In this document: one piece after another, positions 8,684 to 18,100 of the stretch
Numbering within the stretch: position 1 is the first letter of the stretch
How the letters are laid out: each line of letters opens with the position of its first letter
Origin: Terriglobia bacterium
GTDB lineage: Bacteria > Acidobacteriota > Terriglobia > Versatilivoradales > Versatilivoraceae
Reading direction: 5' to 3'
Assembly (NCBI GenBank): GCA_951813285.1
Contig: OX638355.1
Span: 3,119,136-3,183,135 of the forward strand
DNA length: 64,000 nucleotides
Program-made: the position numbers and the translations under genes
The notes under the pieces: model-generated
The model's database searches: none
Told to the model about the DNA's origin: nothing
What the model saw: the letters and a program-made list of their open reading frames with translations, nothing else

Positions 8684-10015
8684 CTATCCGAACAGCAGGT
8701 TCACAATCAGGACTGCCGCCAGGATGCCGGTGACATCCGCGGTCAGGCAGGCCGGCAGGGCGTGGCGCGTTCTCTTGATGCCGACCGAGCCAAAATACAC
8801 CGCCAGAATGTAGAAGGTGGTGTCGGTGCTTCCGTTAAAGGTACAGACCATGTAACCGGTGAAGGAATCCGGCCCCTGGGTGTTCATGATCTCGGTCATC
8901 ACTCCCAGCGCCCCGCTGCCGGAGAGCGGCCGCACCAGGGCCACGGGCAAGGCTTCGGCGGGCATGCCAATCAGGTTGGTGAGCGGGCCGATCGCCTTGG
9001 CCAACAGTTCCAATCCCCCCGATGCCCGGAAGATTCCGATGGCCACCAGGATGGCCACCAGGTAGGGAATGATTTTCACGGCAACCTGGAACCCCTCCTT
9101 GGCTCCTTCCACCAGAGATTCATAGACCTTGACGCCTCGGGTCCATCCGAACAGCACCAGCCCCGCGATCAGAGCCGGAAGCATCCAGAACGACATGATG
9201 CTCCGTACCAGGTCCATAGTTGGGGTGCTGGTCATCTGTTGCAGGATATGCACCGTCAGAGCGGCAAACAAAGCCAGCCAGAAAAGGAGGACTACCGGCT
9301 TGCCCCAGCGGGGTGGAGTCAGCTCCGGCTGGGACTGGGACAGCGGGGACAGGTCTTCCGGCTGGGCCTGATCGGAGGCGGGGGATTCAGCCGGCCGCTC
9401 CTGTTCAACCTGGGCAGGAATCGTTTTGGCCAGGCGGTAGCGTGAGGTGCGGGACAGCAGGCTTGCCGCCAAAATGGCGGCTACGGTGGCGCATCCGCTG
9501 GCAAACCAGGTGGTTGCCATGATTCCTGCAGCGTCCTGAGAACCGGCCGCGGCCCTCAAGCTGATGACACCCAGGGGCAGCAGCGCCAGGCCGGAGGTAT
9601 TGAGGGCCAGGAAGAGCACCATGGCGTCGGTTGCGGTGCCCTTTTCGTTGTTGAGCCGGTCCAGTTCCATCATGGCCTTGAGTCCGAAGGGAGTCGCGGC
9701 GTTCCCCAGTCCAAGGAGGTTTGAGGTGATATTCAGGATCATGGCGCTCATGGCGGGATGATCCTTGGGGATGGCCGGGAAGAGGAATCGCATCACCGGA
9801 TACACGGCACGGGCCATGATGCGCAATAGGCCCCCGTCCGAGGCCACTCGCATGAGGCCCAGGAAAAAAGCCATGACACCGATGAGACCCAGAGCCAGGG
9901 TGACAGCCGAGCGGGCCGACTCCAGCACGGCCTGGCTCAGCATCTCCATGCGTCCCGAAAAGGCCGCCATCAGGATGGAAAACAGGACGATTACGACGAA
10001 GATTCCATTCAGCAT
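8684..10015 (-). CDS. Nucleoside-recognition (SpmA-SpmB fusion) membrane protein
   Basis: This 443-residue membrane protein has two homologous halves separated by a hydrophilic Pro/Glu/Ser-rich linker (about 200-245). The first half (NITSNLLGLGNAATPFGLKA) is like spore maturation protein A and the second (SFWMLPALIAGLVLFGW, ending with STDTTFYILAVYFGSVGIK) is like SpmB. Both belong to the Gate/nucleoside-recognition family. In Bacillus these are separate proteins of about 190 and 175 residues, so this is a natural fusion. The organism need not sporulate; fused SpmAB proteins occur widely in Gram-negative bacteria, where the function is unknown. GAGGA lies 6 bases before the ATG. The flanks are spacers with no clear operon partner. 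Confidence 0.85.
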   Translation of the reverse strand: MLNGIFVVIVLFSILMAAFSGRMEMLSQAVLESARSAVTLALGLIGVMAFFLGLMRVASDGGLLRIMARAVYPVMRFLFPAIPKDHPAMSAMILNITSNLLGLGNAATPFGLKAMMELDRLNNEKGTATDAMVLFLALNTSGLALLPLGVISLRAAAGSQDAAGIMATTWFASGCATVAAILAASLLSRTSRYRLAKTIPAQVEQERPAESPASDQAQPEDLSPLSQSQPELTPPRWGKPVVLLFWLALFAALTVHILQQMTSTPTMDLVRSIMSFWMLPALIAGLVLFGWTRGVKVYESLVEGAKEGFQVAVKIIPYLVAILVAIGIFRASGGLELLAKAIGPLTNLIGMPAEALPVALVRPLSGSGALGVMTEIMNTQGPDSFTGYMVCTFNGSTDTTFYILAVYFGSVGIKRTRHALPACLTADVTGILAAVLIVNLLFG

Positions 10016-10468
10016 GGAGTTCCTCAGAAGATGTGGAGAACAGGGATCATTGGCTTGGTCGAGCGCCGCTGTTCAGTCGCCCCTGTCCTGCCGTGCGGAT
10101 CACTCGAGAGTGATACAACGGCCTTTTGGGCCTATCGGGAATAAGTGCCACGTTCCGCTAAACCGGTTTTCTACATTTTGAACATGGATACACAGGATAG
10201 ACAGGATTAACGGGACGAGACGCTACGGCACAAGGAGCGGTTGTGCTCAATGATCGGGTGAGCCTTCGAGGTGTTCCCTGAGCCGGGGGCGGGTCTTGGA
10301 ATCCTCTTTGAAGCATGGGCGATGGTTGAACTCAAGACGGTGGAAACTCTCGCCAAAAATCCTGTATATCCTGTCCATCCATGTTAATAAACCATCTACC
10401 CATGCTTGACATTGAACCGGGTTCCCGACGCTCGGTGACGGGAGCTGTTTCAGGCAATGGAGCAGCGT
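10016..10468. other. Intergenic region with short dispersed repeats
   Basis: There is no gene. It holds a 7-bp-arm palindrome ATCACTC-GA-GAGTGAT at 10099-10114, a GGATACACAGGATAGACAGG motif near 10185, and at 10358-10387 a TCCTGTATATCCTGTCCATC motif also found at 6867-6897. A stretch before the palindrome (CCTGCCGTGCGGATCA) resembles part of the 0.9-kb repeat unit. Confidence 0.6.
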
Positions 10469-12076
10469 TCAATCCTTCAGAACAAAGGTGTAGAGGGAAT
10501 TCCCGGCAACGATGGAAAAGTGCTGTTTGTCGTCGACCAGGTAGGTGATGGGTGAACTGATGACCCGCCCGCCCAGGTTGCGGCTCCACAGGAGGCTGCC
10601 GTCGAAGACGTCCAGGGCGAAGACATGCCCCTCCATGTTACCCGAGAACAGGACGTCGCCGGCAGTGGTCAGAATCCCACCCTCGGTCACGCTGGTCATC
10701 TTGTATTCCCACTTGCGTTGGCCGGTCTTGGGGTCCAGGGCCCGCACGGCGCCGTAACCCGGGTCGGTGTCCACCATGACGTCCGGGTAAACGCCCCTGG
10801 GGAAGCTTCCGATGTAGCGGTTCCCGCGAACGTAGGTGGGATCGCCCTTGAAGTAGACGCTGGCATATTCCCAGGCAGACAAGTAGAAGAGCCCCGATCT
10901 GGGGCTGTAGGAGGGCGAGTACCAGTTGGTTGCACCCTGCACGCTGGGGTAGGTCAAGGTGCCCTCCACACTGGGTTCGGCCCCAGCCCTCTTGATGGGC
11001 CGTCCGTTTTCATCCAGGCCTTCGGCCCACGTCTGGTGGGCGAAGGCCTTTCCCAGCAGGAAGCTGCCATCCGTTCGGTCCAGAACGTAGTAGAAACCGT
11101 TCCGGTTCCCCCACAGCATCAGCTTGCGCTCCCGGCCGCCGAATTCCATGTCGACCAGGACGGGAATCTGCACGGCATCGTAGTCCCAGAGGTCGTGCGG
11201 GGTGAACTGGAAATGCCATTGAAGCCGGCCGTTGTCGGGATTCAGGGCCACAACCGAGTCGGAATAGAGATTGTCGCCCTTGCGCACGTCACCGTTCCAA
11301 TCGGGGCCGGGGTTCCCGATTCCCCAATAGAGCAGGTTCAGTTCCGGGTCGAAGGAGCCCGTCAACCAGGCCGATCCCCCGCCGGTTTTCCAGGAGTCTC
11401 CCTCCCAGGTTTCGTTCCCCGGCTCGCCCGGGCCCGGGATGGTGTGAAAGCGCCAGGCTCTCTTGCCGGTCTTGGCTTCGTAGGCTTCCAGGAAACCGCG
11501 AATGCCGTACTCTCCCCCGGCCATGCCTACAATCACTTTGTCCTTGACCGCGAGCGGGGCCATGGTGACCGCATAGCCGTCCCGGAAGTCCGCCAGCTTC
11601 ACGTCCCACACCAGGGAACCGGTCTTGGCGTCGATGGCTTGCAGGCGGGCGTCCAGCGTGCCCAGGAAGAGAAGGTCGTCCAGGATGGCCAACCCTCGGT
11701 TGACCAGGCCGCAGCACACGCTGACTTCCTTGGGAACCTTGTGGTGGTAGGTCCAGAAGACGCGGCCGGTCCGGGCATCCAGGGCGACCACCACATTGGG
11801 CGGTCGGGTCAGATACATGACCCCATCCACTACCAGAGGGGTCGCCTCGAAGTTCTCGAGGGACTTGGCCTGGAAAACCCACTTCAGCTCCAGGTTGTTG
11901 ACGTTGTCCTTCCGGATCTGATCCAGGTGGCTGTACCGTTGGCTGTTGTAGGTTCTGGAATAGGTCAACCAATTGCCCGGCTCGTCGTCGGCGTTCAGGA
12001 GCCGCTGGTAGCTGACCTGCCCAAGGAGGCTTCCACTCCACAGGATTGTGAGCGCCACAGTTGACAGTATCTTCAC
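10469..12076 (-). CDS. PQQ-dependent alcohol dehydrogenase-type quinoprotein with lanthanide-type metal site
   Basis: This 535-residue periplasmic protein has a short signal peptide ending near residue 20 and an eight-bladed propeller layout with WDVK- and W-type docking repeats. It carries the vicinal disulfide Cys121-Cys122 above PQQ. Predicted metal and catalytic residues are Glu189 (GGEYG), Asn255 (GIGNPG) and Asp298, followed two residues later by Asp300 in PHDLWDYD. The second Asp is the hallmark that separates lanthanide-dependent XoxF/ExaF-type enzymes from calcium-dependent ones. It probably oxidises an alcohol and passes electrons to the cytochrome c encoded just upstream. The start is GTG, overlapping the cytochrome stop (GTGA), with an AAAGGGGG sequence before it. 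The substrate is unknown. Confidence 0.85.
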   Translation of the reverse strand: MKILSTVALTILWSGSLLGQVSYQRLLNADDEPGNWLTYSRTYNSQRYSHLDQIRKDNVNNLELKWVFQAKSLENFEATPLVVDGVMYLTRPPNVVVALDARTGRVFWTYHHKVPKEVSVCCGLVNRGLAILDDLLFLGTLDARLQAIDAKTGSLVWDVKLADFRDGYAVTMAPLAVKDKVIVGMAGGEYGIRGFLEAYEAKTGKRAWRFHTIPGPGEPGNETWEGDSWKTGGGSAWLTGSFDPELNLLYWGIGNPGPDWNGDVRKGDNLYSDSVVALNPDNGRLQWHFQFTPHDLWDYDAVQIPVLVDMEFGGRERKLMLWGNRNGFYYVLDRTDGSFLLGKAFAHQTWAEGLDENGRPIKRAGAEPSVEGTLTYPSVQGATNWYSPSYSPRSGLFYLSAWEYASVYFKGDPTYVRGNRYIGSFPRGVYPDVMVDTDPGYGAVRALDPKTGQRKWEYKMTSVTEGGILTTAGDVLFSGNMEGHVFALDVFDGSLLWSRNLGGRVISSPITYLVDDKQHFSIVAGNSLYTFVLKD

Positions 12077-13002
12077 GGGGATACCCCCTTTCCACGAAGC
12101 GTGTAGAGGAAAGCCACGAGGTCATCCAGCTCGCTTTGGCTCAATCGGCCGGCATAAGGCGGCATGGCGGACGACTTGATGATCCGATAGCTTTCCAGGT
12201 CGCTCTTGACCAGCGAGATGAGTTTGTCGCCGGAGACCAGCAGTTGCAGAGAGTGGGTGTCTTCGTTGAGCCGCACTCCTTCCACCGGCGCACCGCCCCT
12301 TGTCTTGGCCTGAATCTTCCAGTCGCGGGGATGAACCCATTGGTCGGGGTCAAGGACGGCGCTCCGCAGGTGGCGAAGCGAGCGCCTGGCGCCGACGGTT
12401 GTCAGGTCGGGCCCCTGGCGTCCACCCTGACCGTCCACCATGTGGCAGGTGACGCAGCCTCCCTTGCCGCGAAAAATTGCAGCTCCCGCGGCGGGGTCTC
12501 CCGGGGGGCGAGGTTCGTCTCGCCGGAGCGATTGGACGAATGCCACAATCTGCCAGAGCTGCTTGCCGTTGAAGAAGAACAGCGGCATTGAGGTGCCCGG
12601 AATCCCGGTCGAGATGGTGTCGGCCAACGCCGCATCGCTGTTTCCGTAACGCAGGTCTCCCCGCGTAATATCGGGACCGCGGCCCCCCGTTCCGTCGCGA
12701 CCGTGGCATTCGACGCAATGGGAGCGATAGATACGGCCCCCCGCGGCAACGTCTTCCGGTGTGGTGTGGGGATTGGTGTTTTCCCGCTGCTGGGCGCTAC
12801 CGACAGGTATCCAGGTCAGGAAGAAGGCGGCGACAAGGAGCAATCGCGCCGCCAAGCTGGCGGGGCCGCTGAACCGACGGTTGAGAAACCTCTCATCGGA
12901 GACTGGCTGAGGATACTCGCCGGGGGGTGCGCCGGGAACGGCTTTCGGGCGGAAATTCCCTGGAAATGGTCGATAAGATACTGAAAACACGCCCCTTTTC
13001 AT
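12073..13002 (-). CDS. Di-heme cytochrome c, predicted electron acceptor of the quinoprotein
   Basis: This 309-residue protein has two heme c sites: CVECH at 96-100 and CVTCH at 183-187. The first domain contains GTSMPLF with a likely axial Met. The second ends with SSAMPPY, whose Met is the expected axial ligand. A hydrophobic segment (about 50-68, LAARLLLVAAFFLTWIPVG) followed by SAQQ is the export signal, preceded by an unusually long 45-residue N-terminal leader. I see no later start codon that fits, so the leader may be real or the start may be misplaced. The gene overlaps the PQQ dehydrogenase by 4 bases and lies upstream of it on the minus strand, so the two form an operon. Confidence 0.85.
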   Translation of the reverse strand: MKRGVFSVSYRPFPGNFRPKAVPGAPPGEYPQPVSDERFLNRRFSGPASLAARLLLVAAFFLTWIPVGSAQQRENTNPHTTPEDVAAGGRIYRSHCVECHGRDGTGGRGPDITRGDLRYGNSDAALADTISTGIPGTSMPLFFFNGKQLWQIVAFVQSLRRDEPRPPGDPAAGAAIFRGKGGCVTCHMVDGQGGRQGPDLTTVGARRSLRHLRSAVLDPDQWVHPRDWKIQAKTRGGAPVEGVRLNEDTHSLQLLVSGDKLISLVKSDLESYRIIKSSAMPPYAGRLSQSELDDLVAFLYTLRGKGVSP

Positions 13003-13033
13003 GATACACCCCGGCTCCGGTGAGAAATACCGG

Positions 13034-13822
13034 CTATTGGCTTTCTCCCAGCGCGTGGACCTCGTCGGCTACCGCCTTGGCTCCCTCAAAAAAGTGGACT
13101 ACGTCGTCACCCAGGGCGAACCATTGAACTCCCTTTCCGTACCAGTCCTTGACCGTTTCGAGATTGCAGCCGATCGAGGCGCCCAGAAAGAGCTCGGTCT
13201 CACGAACCCTGGCGAAGACGCTGTCGATGGTTTGGAGCACTTCCGGGTCGCTGTGCTGGCCGAGCTTGCCCATGGAACCCGTCAGGTCGTTGCGGCCGAT
13301 CACGACGCCGTCCAGGCCGGGGGTCGCCAGGATCTCGTCCAGATTGTGGACGGCCTGGATGTGCTCGATCTGGACAAAGACCATGATTTGCCGTCTGGCG
13401 ATGGCCAGGTATTCTTCCATGCTCTCGATGCCGTACATGTTGCGGATGGGACCGAATCCGCGAACGCCCTGGGGCGGATAGCGACAGGCGGCAACCGCCT
13501 TGGCGGCCTCTTCACCCGAACAGACCATGGGGACCACGATGCCGGCCGGAGCCAGGTCCAGGATCGGCTTGATCAGGACGGGATCGTTCCAGGCGACGCG
13601 AACGATGGGAGCTGCCCGGGTGCCACGCAGCGCGGCCAGATGTCCCAGCAATGCGCGAAGATCAAGGTAGGAGTGCTCCATTTCGATCCACACCAGGTCG
13701 TTCCCAGCCTCGGCTGCCAGCTCGCTGACGATGGGATCTGTGAGCGAAACAGAGGTTCCCACACAAATCTTGCCTTCCTGCAGGCGCTGCCGGAACCGAT
13801 CGACGTTGTTGACGGAACTCAT
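13034..13822 (-). CDS. HpcH/HpaI-family class II aldolase (2-keto-3-deoxy acid aldolase type)
   Basis: This 262-residue cytoplasmic enzyme resembles HpaI and 2-dehydro-3-deoxyglucarate aldolase (GarL). Catalytic or structural landmarks are His50 in WIEMEHS, Arg75 in IVRVAWND, the PPQGVRGFGP loop that binds the pyruvate moiety, and VQIEHI carrying the metal-binding Glu. The enzymes reversibly split 2-keto-3-deoxy acids into pyruvate and an aldehyde with a divalent metal. GAGGT lies 7 bases before the ATG. It is 31 bases upstream of the cytochrome gene on the same strand, so it may be co-transcribed with the cytochrome and the quinoprotein. Confidence 0.85.
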   Translation of the reverse strand: MSSVNNVDRFRQRLQEGKICVGTSVSLTDPIVSELAAEAGNDLVWIEMEHSYLDLRALLGHLAALRGTRAAPIVRVAWNDPVLIKPILDLAPAGIVVPMVCSGEEAAKAVAACRYPPQGVRGFGPIRNMYGIESMEEYLAIARRQIMVFVQIEHIQAVHNLDEILATPGLDGVVIGRNDLTGSMGKLGQHSDPEVLQTIDSVFARVRETELFLGASIGCNLETVKDWYGKGVQWFALGDDVVHFFEGAKAVADEVHALGESQ

Positions 13823-14264
13823 TCACTCTACCTCGTTTGAAAGGGGGAGACGGGCGGGCAAGGGCAACCTCAGCGCTACGCCCCCGGATTGAAGAAACCA
13901 TGAATCAATGAGGGCAATTTAATCAATGGCCACGCGGGTGTCAAGAACAGCGGGCCGGATTGCACCCCCTTGCTTCGTGGCCTTTGGTACAGCGGTCGGC
14001 TAAGATGGCCAATGATGAGTTGTTAGTGGGGGTGACAACCAATATCGAGGAGACTATCCACGAAAGGCACAAAGTGATACCAAGGCATCGATATCGCAGA
14101 AGCAACTTGGTGTCGCTTGCGGTTGAAGCCAGTCCATCCGCATTCGTGGATATTCGTGTTCATTCGTGTTTCGTCGTCATTAACGAACGAAAATTTCCTC
14201 TGTATGATCCGTCCGGCAGGGTGGGAGCGGGCTTGGCTGAAATGCAGATAGGGGAGGAAATGAG
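13823..14264. other. Intergenic region with CATTCGTG-type dispersed repeat
   Basis: No gene is supported. A CACGAAAGGCACAAAG motif occurs near 14058 and a triple CATTCGTG/TATTCGTG motif at 14141-14175. The same motif recurs at 59723-59750, 61788-61810 and 62071-62095. This spacer separates the divergently transcribed aldolase and SnoaL-like genes and should hold both promoters. Confidence 0.55.
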
Positions 14265-14849
14265 ATGGGTGCCTTGTACCCGGTCAGGCGAATACTGTGG
14301 GCAACAGCTCTTTGTCTTTCGTTGATTCTGGTTTCCGGCGCGGTCTTTCCCGACCGACTGCCGGGGACTGCCGGCGGCTCACCCGCGGCTCGTCCCGGAG
14401 TGGTTGAAGAGGATGGGGTCGCCGAGAGCGAAGAAGCAGAATTCAGCGGCGAGCGGTTGGAGGTATTTCGAGCGAACCGGCGCTTCTACCAGGCGGTATC
14501 CAAACAGAGCCTCCGAGCCATGGGAAAAGTCTGGCTTCAGGAGTCCTGGGTCAAATGCGTGCATCCGAGTTGGGAAGTGCTGACGGGTTGGAAGCGGATC
14601 CGAAAGAGCTGGGCGACCATCTTCCGCAACACCGAGCACATGGAGATCCGGCCGAGCGAGGTTTCGATCCGGGTGAACGGAGACTTCGCCTGGGTGTCCT
14701 GCCTGGAGAACATCGAGAGTTTCCGGAACGCCGACTTCAGCCGTTCTCAAGCCCAGGGCACCAACCTCTTTTTCCGGGTCGAGGGGAAGTGGTACCTGGT
14801 CCACCACCACGCCTCACCCATCACGGTCAGACCCGGTGATGCCTTCTGA
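14265..14849 (+). CDS. Exported SnoaL-like / DUF4440 (NTF2-fold) protein
   Basis: This 194-residue protein has an N-terminal hydrophobic signal peptide (about 10-28, LWATALCLSLILVSGAVF). It is followed by a linker and a domain of about 125 residues with the cone-shaped NTF2/SnoaL pattern: helix ANRRFYQAVSKQSL, then VWLQESWVKCVHPSW, GWKRIRKSWATIF, and strands ending WYLVHHHAS. This is the pattern of DUF4440/SnoaL_3 proteins, which include ketosteroid-isomerase-like enzymes and many small-ligand binders of unknown role. GGGGAGG lies 7-8 bases before the ATG. It stands alone between spacers. Confidence 0.75.
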   Translation: MGALYPVRRILWATALCLSLILVSGAVFPDRLPGTAGGSPAARPGVVEEDGVAESEEAEFSGERLEVFRANRRFYQAVSKQSLRAMGKVWLQESWVKCVHPSWEVLTGWKRIRKSWATIFRNTEHMEIRPSEVSIRVNGDFAWVSCLENIESFRNADFSRSQAQGTNLFFRVEGKWYLVHHHASPITVRPGDAF

Positions 14850-15110
14850 GAGGATCGGGCTCTCGAGATATGTGAATTTCCGTCATGCTTGTCTCTCATC
14901 AACCAAAATAGTTTTTACGTCGCCCCCGCATCTGTTCCAGGAATCTGAGCCGCAGGACAATTTCGCAAGGTTCGAGAGCGAGAGGCTATCTGACCCCTCC
15001 GCAAAAAAATTGTAATCAATCGCTGTTTCGATTGTTTATAGGGGTATAGGCGTGAAAATCATGCCTTCCAAGGGTAGAACCCGATTGACCGTCAACCAAG
15101 AGGGATGACG
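14850..15110. other. Spacer upstream of the NHL giant
   Basis: No gene is seen. It includes the 9-bp-arm inverted repeat described separately at 15014-15037 and is less GC-rich than the surrounding genes, as expected for a promoter region. Confidence 0.4.
15014..15037. promoter_or_regulatory. Imperfect inverted repeat, possible operator of the NHL gene
   Basis: AATCAATCG - CTGTTT - CGATTGTTT has 9-bp arms with one mismatch. It is followed by TATAGG, which could be part of a promoter, about 70 bases before the NHL-repeat gene. Function is inferred from position only. Confidence 0.25.
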
Positions 15111-18100
15111 ATGGAATTTCTTGGAGCGAAACTGACTTTCCCGTTGCTGTGCATCGCGGTCGGCCTGACGGTGTTTGCGGTGTCCTACACCCTGTTGGGG
15201 CAAGTTCCGGGTTCGGGATCCGGAGAAACCGATGGACCGATGGCCAGGGGCGCCATTCCGGAGCAGAGGCTGAGAGTGGAAGGCTGGTCTGTCGCGTTGA
15301 ACGTGCGGGAATCCTTCGAAGCTTCGGGTGCCTTGGTCATAACGGCGGATTCGTTGGACGAAACCGTGGCGACGGCGAGCGCGACGGGCGAAACGGTGAC
15401 CATCGCGCCTGTGAAAAAGGGCGGCACTGTCGTCGAGGTAACAGCGCAGAGTTCCGACGGATCGGCCGTCCAGCGCATTTCAGTGACGGTCGGCGCGGCC
15501 GTACCCCCAATGGCCTACACGCTCGAGACCGTTGCGGCCACCAAGTATCGAATCACCAATCCCCAGGATGTGGCGGTGGATGGGGACGGCAATCTCTACG
15601 TCGTAGAATCGTTGGTGCAGCAAGGCCACCGCATCCACAAAGTGGATGCCGCTACGGGGACCATTACTCTCATTGCCGGCACGGGAGAGGATGGCTATGG
15701 TGGGGACGGTGGCCCGGCCATCCAGGCTCAGCTCAACCAGCCCGAGGGCTTGGCAGTGGACGGCCGCGGCAATGTCTATGTTGCAGACTTCTTGAACCAC
15801 CGCATCCGCAAAGTGGATGCCGATACGGGGACCATCCACACCATCGCCGGCACGGGAGAGCAGGGCTACAGCGGAGACGGCGGCCCGGCCACCGAGGCCA
15901 GGTTGGCATTTCCTGAGGATGTGGCGGTGGACGATGCCGGTAATGTCTACATTGCCAGTGATGTCCGTATCCGCAAGGTGGATGCGGCTGCGGGAACGAT
16001 TAGCACGATGGCTGGCACGGAGGAGCACGGCTACAGTGGGGACGGTGGTCCGGCTACCGAGGCGCGGTTGGGCGCGCCTAATGCCGTAGCAGTGGATGGC
16101 GACGGAAACGTCTACATCTCAGACGGCAACCGTCTCCGTAAAGTGGATGCCTTCACCGGGATCATCAACACCATCGCGGGAGGTGGCTACTCTAGGGGTC
16201 CGGCAGGTGACGGGGGCATCGGGGAAAACGGTCCGGCCACCGAGGCCCAATTGGGCGATCCCTTTAATTTGGCAGTGGACGGCGACGGCAACGTTTATAT
16301 CGCGGATGTCTGGAGCCACCGCCTCCGCAGAGTGGACGCCGTCACAGGGATCATCGATACCATTGCCGGAACGGGAGAACAGCTATGCTGCCAGACCGGC
16401 AGCCCGGCCACCGAGTTCAGGGTGTCATTCCCTAATGGCCTGGCGGTGGATGCCTTCGGCAACGTCTATTTCACCGAGACCTGGGGCGCCTACATCTCAT
16501 ACATCTCCGGAAGGAACGAGCAAGACCGCGTCCGCCTATTGAAACCCCTCTTGGGGGTGACACTGAGGACCCCGGAGGCCACCGTGGACGTGTCGGGATA
16601 TTTCGCAGGCTTTGATGCCGTCCGATACGAAGTGGAATCGTCGGGCGGGGTCGTGGAGACGTTGGAGGTGATCGGAAGCGGAGTGACTGTCGCGGCCTTG
16701 AACGTGGGCGAGGGGGGCATCACGGTGACGGCGACCGGTTCGGACGGAACGCGAGCCGCACTGACCATCCCCATGACGGTCGATGCGGCGGTGCTGGCCT
16801 ACACGATCGGCACCATCACGGGAAACAGTTACGTCTGGGACGGCGAACCAGCCACCCGCGCTTGGTTGCAGTCTCCTGGCGCCGTGGCTACGGATGCCAT
16901 CGGCAATCTCTACATCGTGGACCGCGGGCACCACCGTATCCGCAAGGTGGACACCTCTACGGGGAGGATCAGCACGGTTGCAGGCGTGGGAGAAGCGGGC
17001 TACAGCGGTGACGGCGGCCCGGCTGCCGAAGCCCGGTTGTCATCCCCTGATGACGTGGCGGTGGATACTGTCGGCAACCTCTACATCGTGGACGGAAACA
17101 GCCGCATCCGCAAAGTGGCTGCGGTCACAGGGACCATCAGCACTATCGCCGGCACGGGAGAAGCGGGTTACAGCGGTGACGGTGGCCCGGCCACCGAAGC
17201 CCAATTGGGGGCTCCCTTTGGTGTGGCGGTGGACGGCGCCGGTAGCCTCTACGTCTCCGACACCCTGAACAACCGCATCCGCAAAGTGGCTGCAGGCACA
17301 GGGACCATCAGCACTATCGCCGGCACGGGAGAAGCGGGTTACAGTGGGGACGGCGGCCCGGCCACCGAATCCCAATTGCGGAATCCCTTGGGTGTGACTG
17401 TGGACGGCGCCGGCAACCTCTACATCGCAGACTACTTAAACAGTCGCGTGCGAAGAGTGGATGCCGCCACGGGGGTCATCAGCACCATCGCGGGCATGGG
17501 ACAGCGTGGCGGCGGCGGGGACGGCGGCCCGGCCACCGAGGCTCGACTCGTGCCCGCGCATGTGGCAGTGGGTGGCGCCGGCAGCCTCTTTATTTCCAGC
17601 GGTAACCGAATCCGCAGGGTGGATCCGGCGGGCATCATCAGCACGATCCCCCATGAGGTCAATCCGTTGCTTCTCCAGGGTCTAACGATCGATCAAAAGG
17701 GTGGTGTGTACTTTACCCAGTCTCTGACCAATCTTGTTCGCAAGTTTGATCCCGTTGAAGGGACCACACTGACCATTGCCGGCGGCGGGTACGTGGATAG
17801 TTTCCTGGACTTTCTCGGTAAGCTCTCAAACCCTCAGAGCGTGGCGGTGGATTCCTTCGGTAACGTCTACGTCGCGGACACCCAGAACCGCCGTATCCGC
17901 AGGGTGAGTGCCTTCGGGGGTGGTATCGTCACCATTGCAGGAACCGGGGAGCGGGGTTACAGCGGGGACGGCGGCCCGGCTACCGAGGCCATGTTGGCAT
18001 TTCCTAATGACGTGGCGGTGGACGCTGCCGGTACCATCTACATTGCGGACGCTTTGAGCCGCCGCGTCCGCAAGGTGGATGCCGCCACAAGAATCATCAG

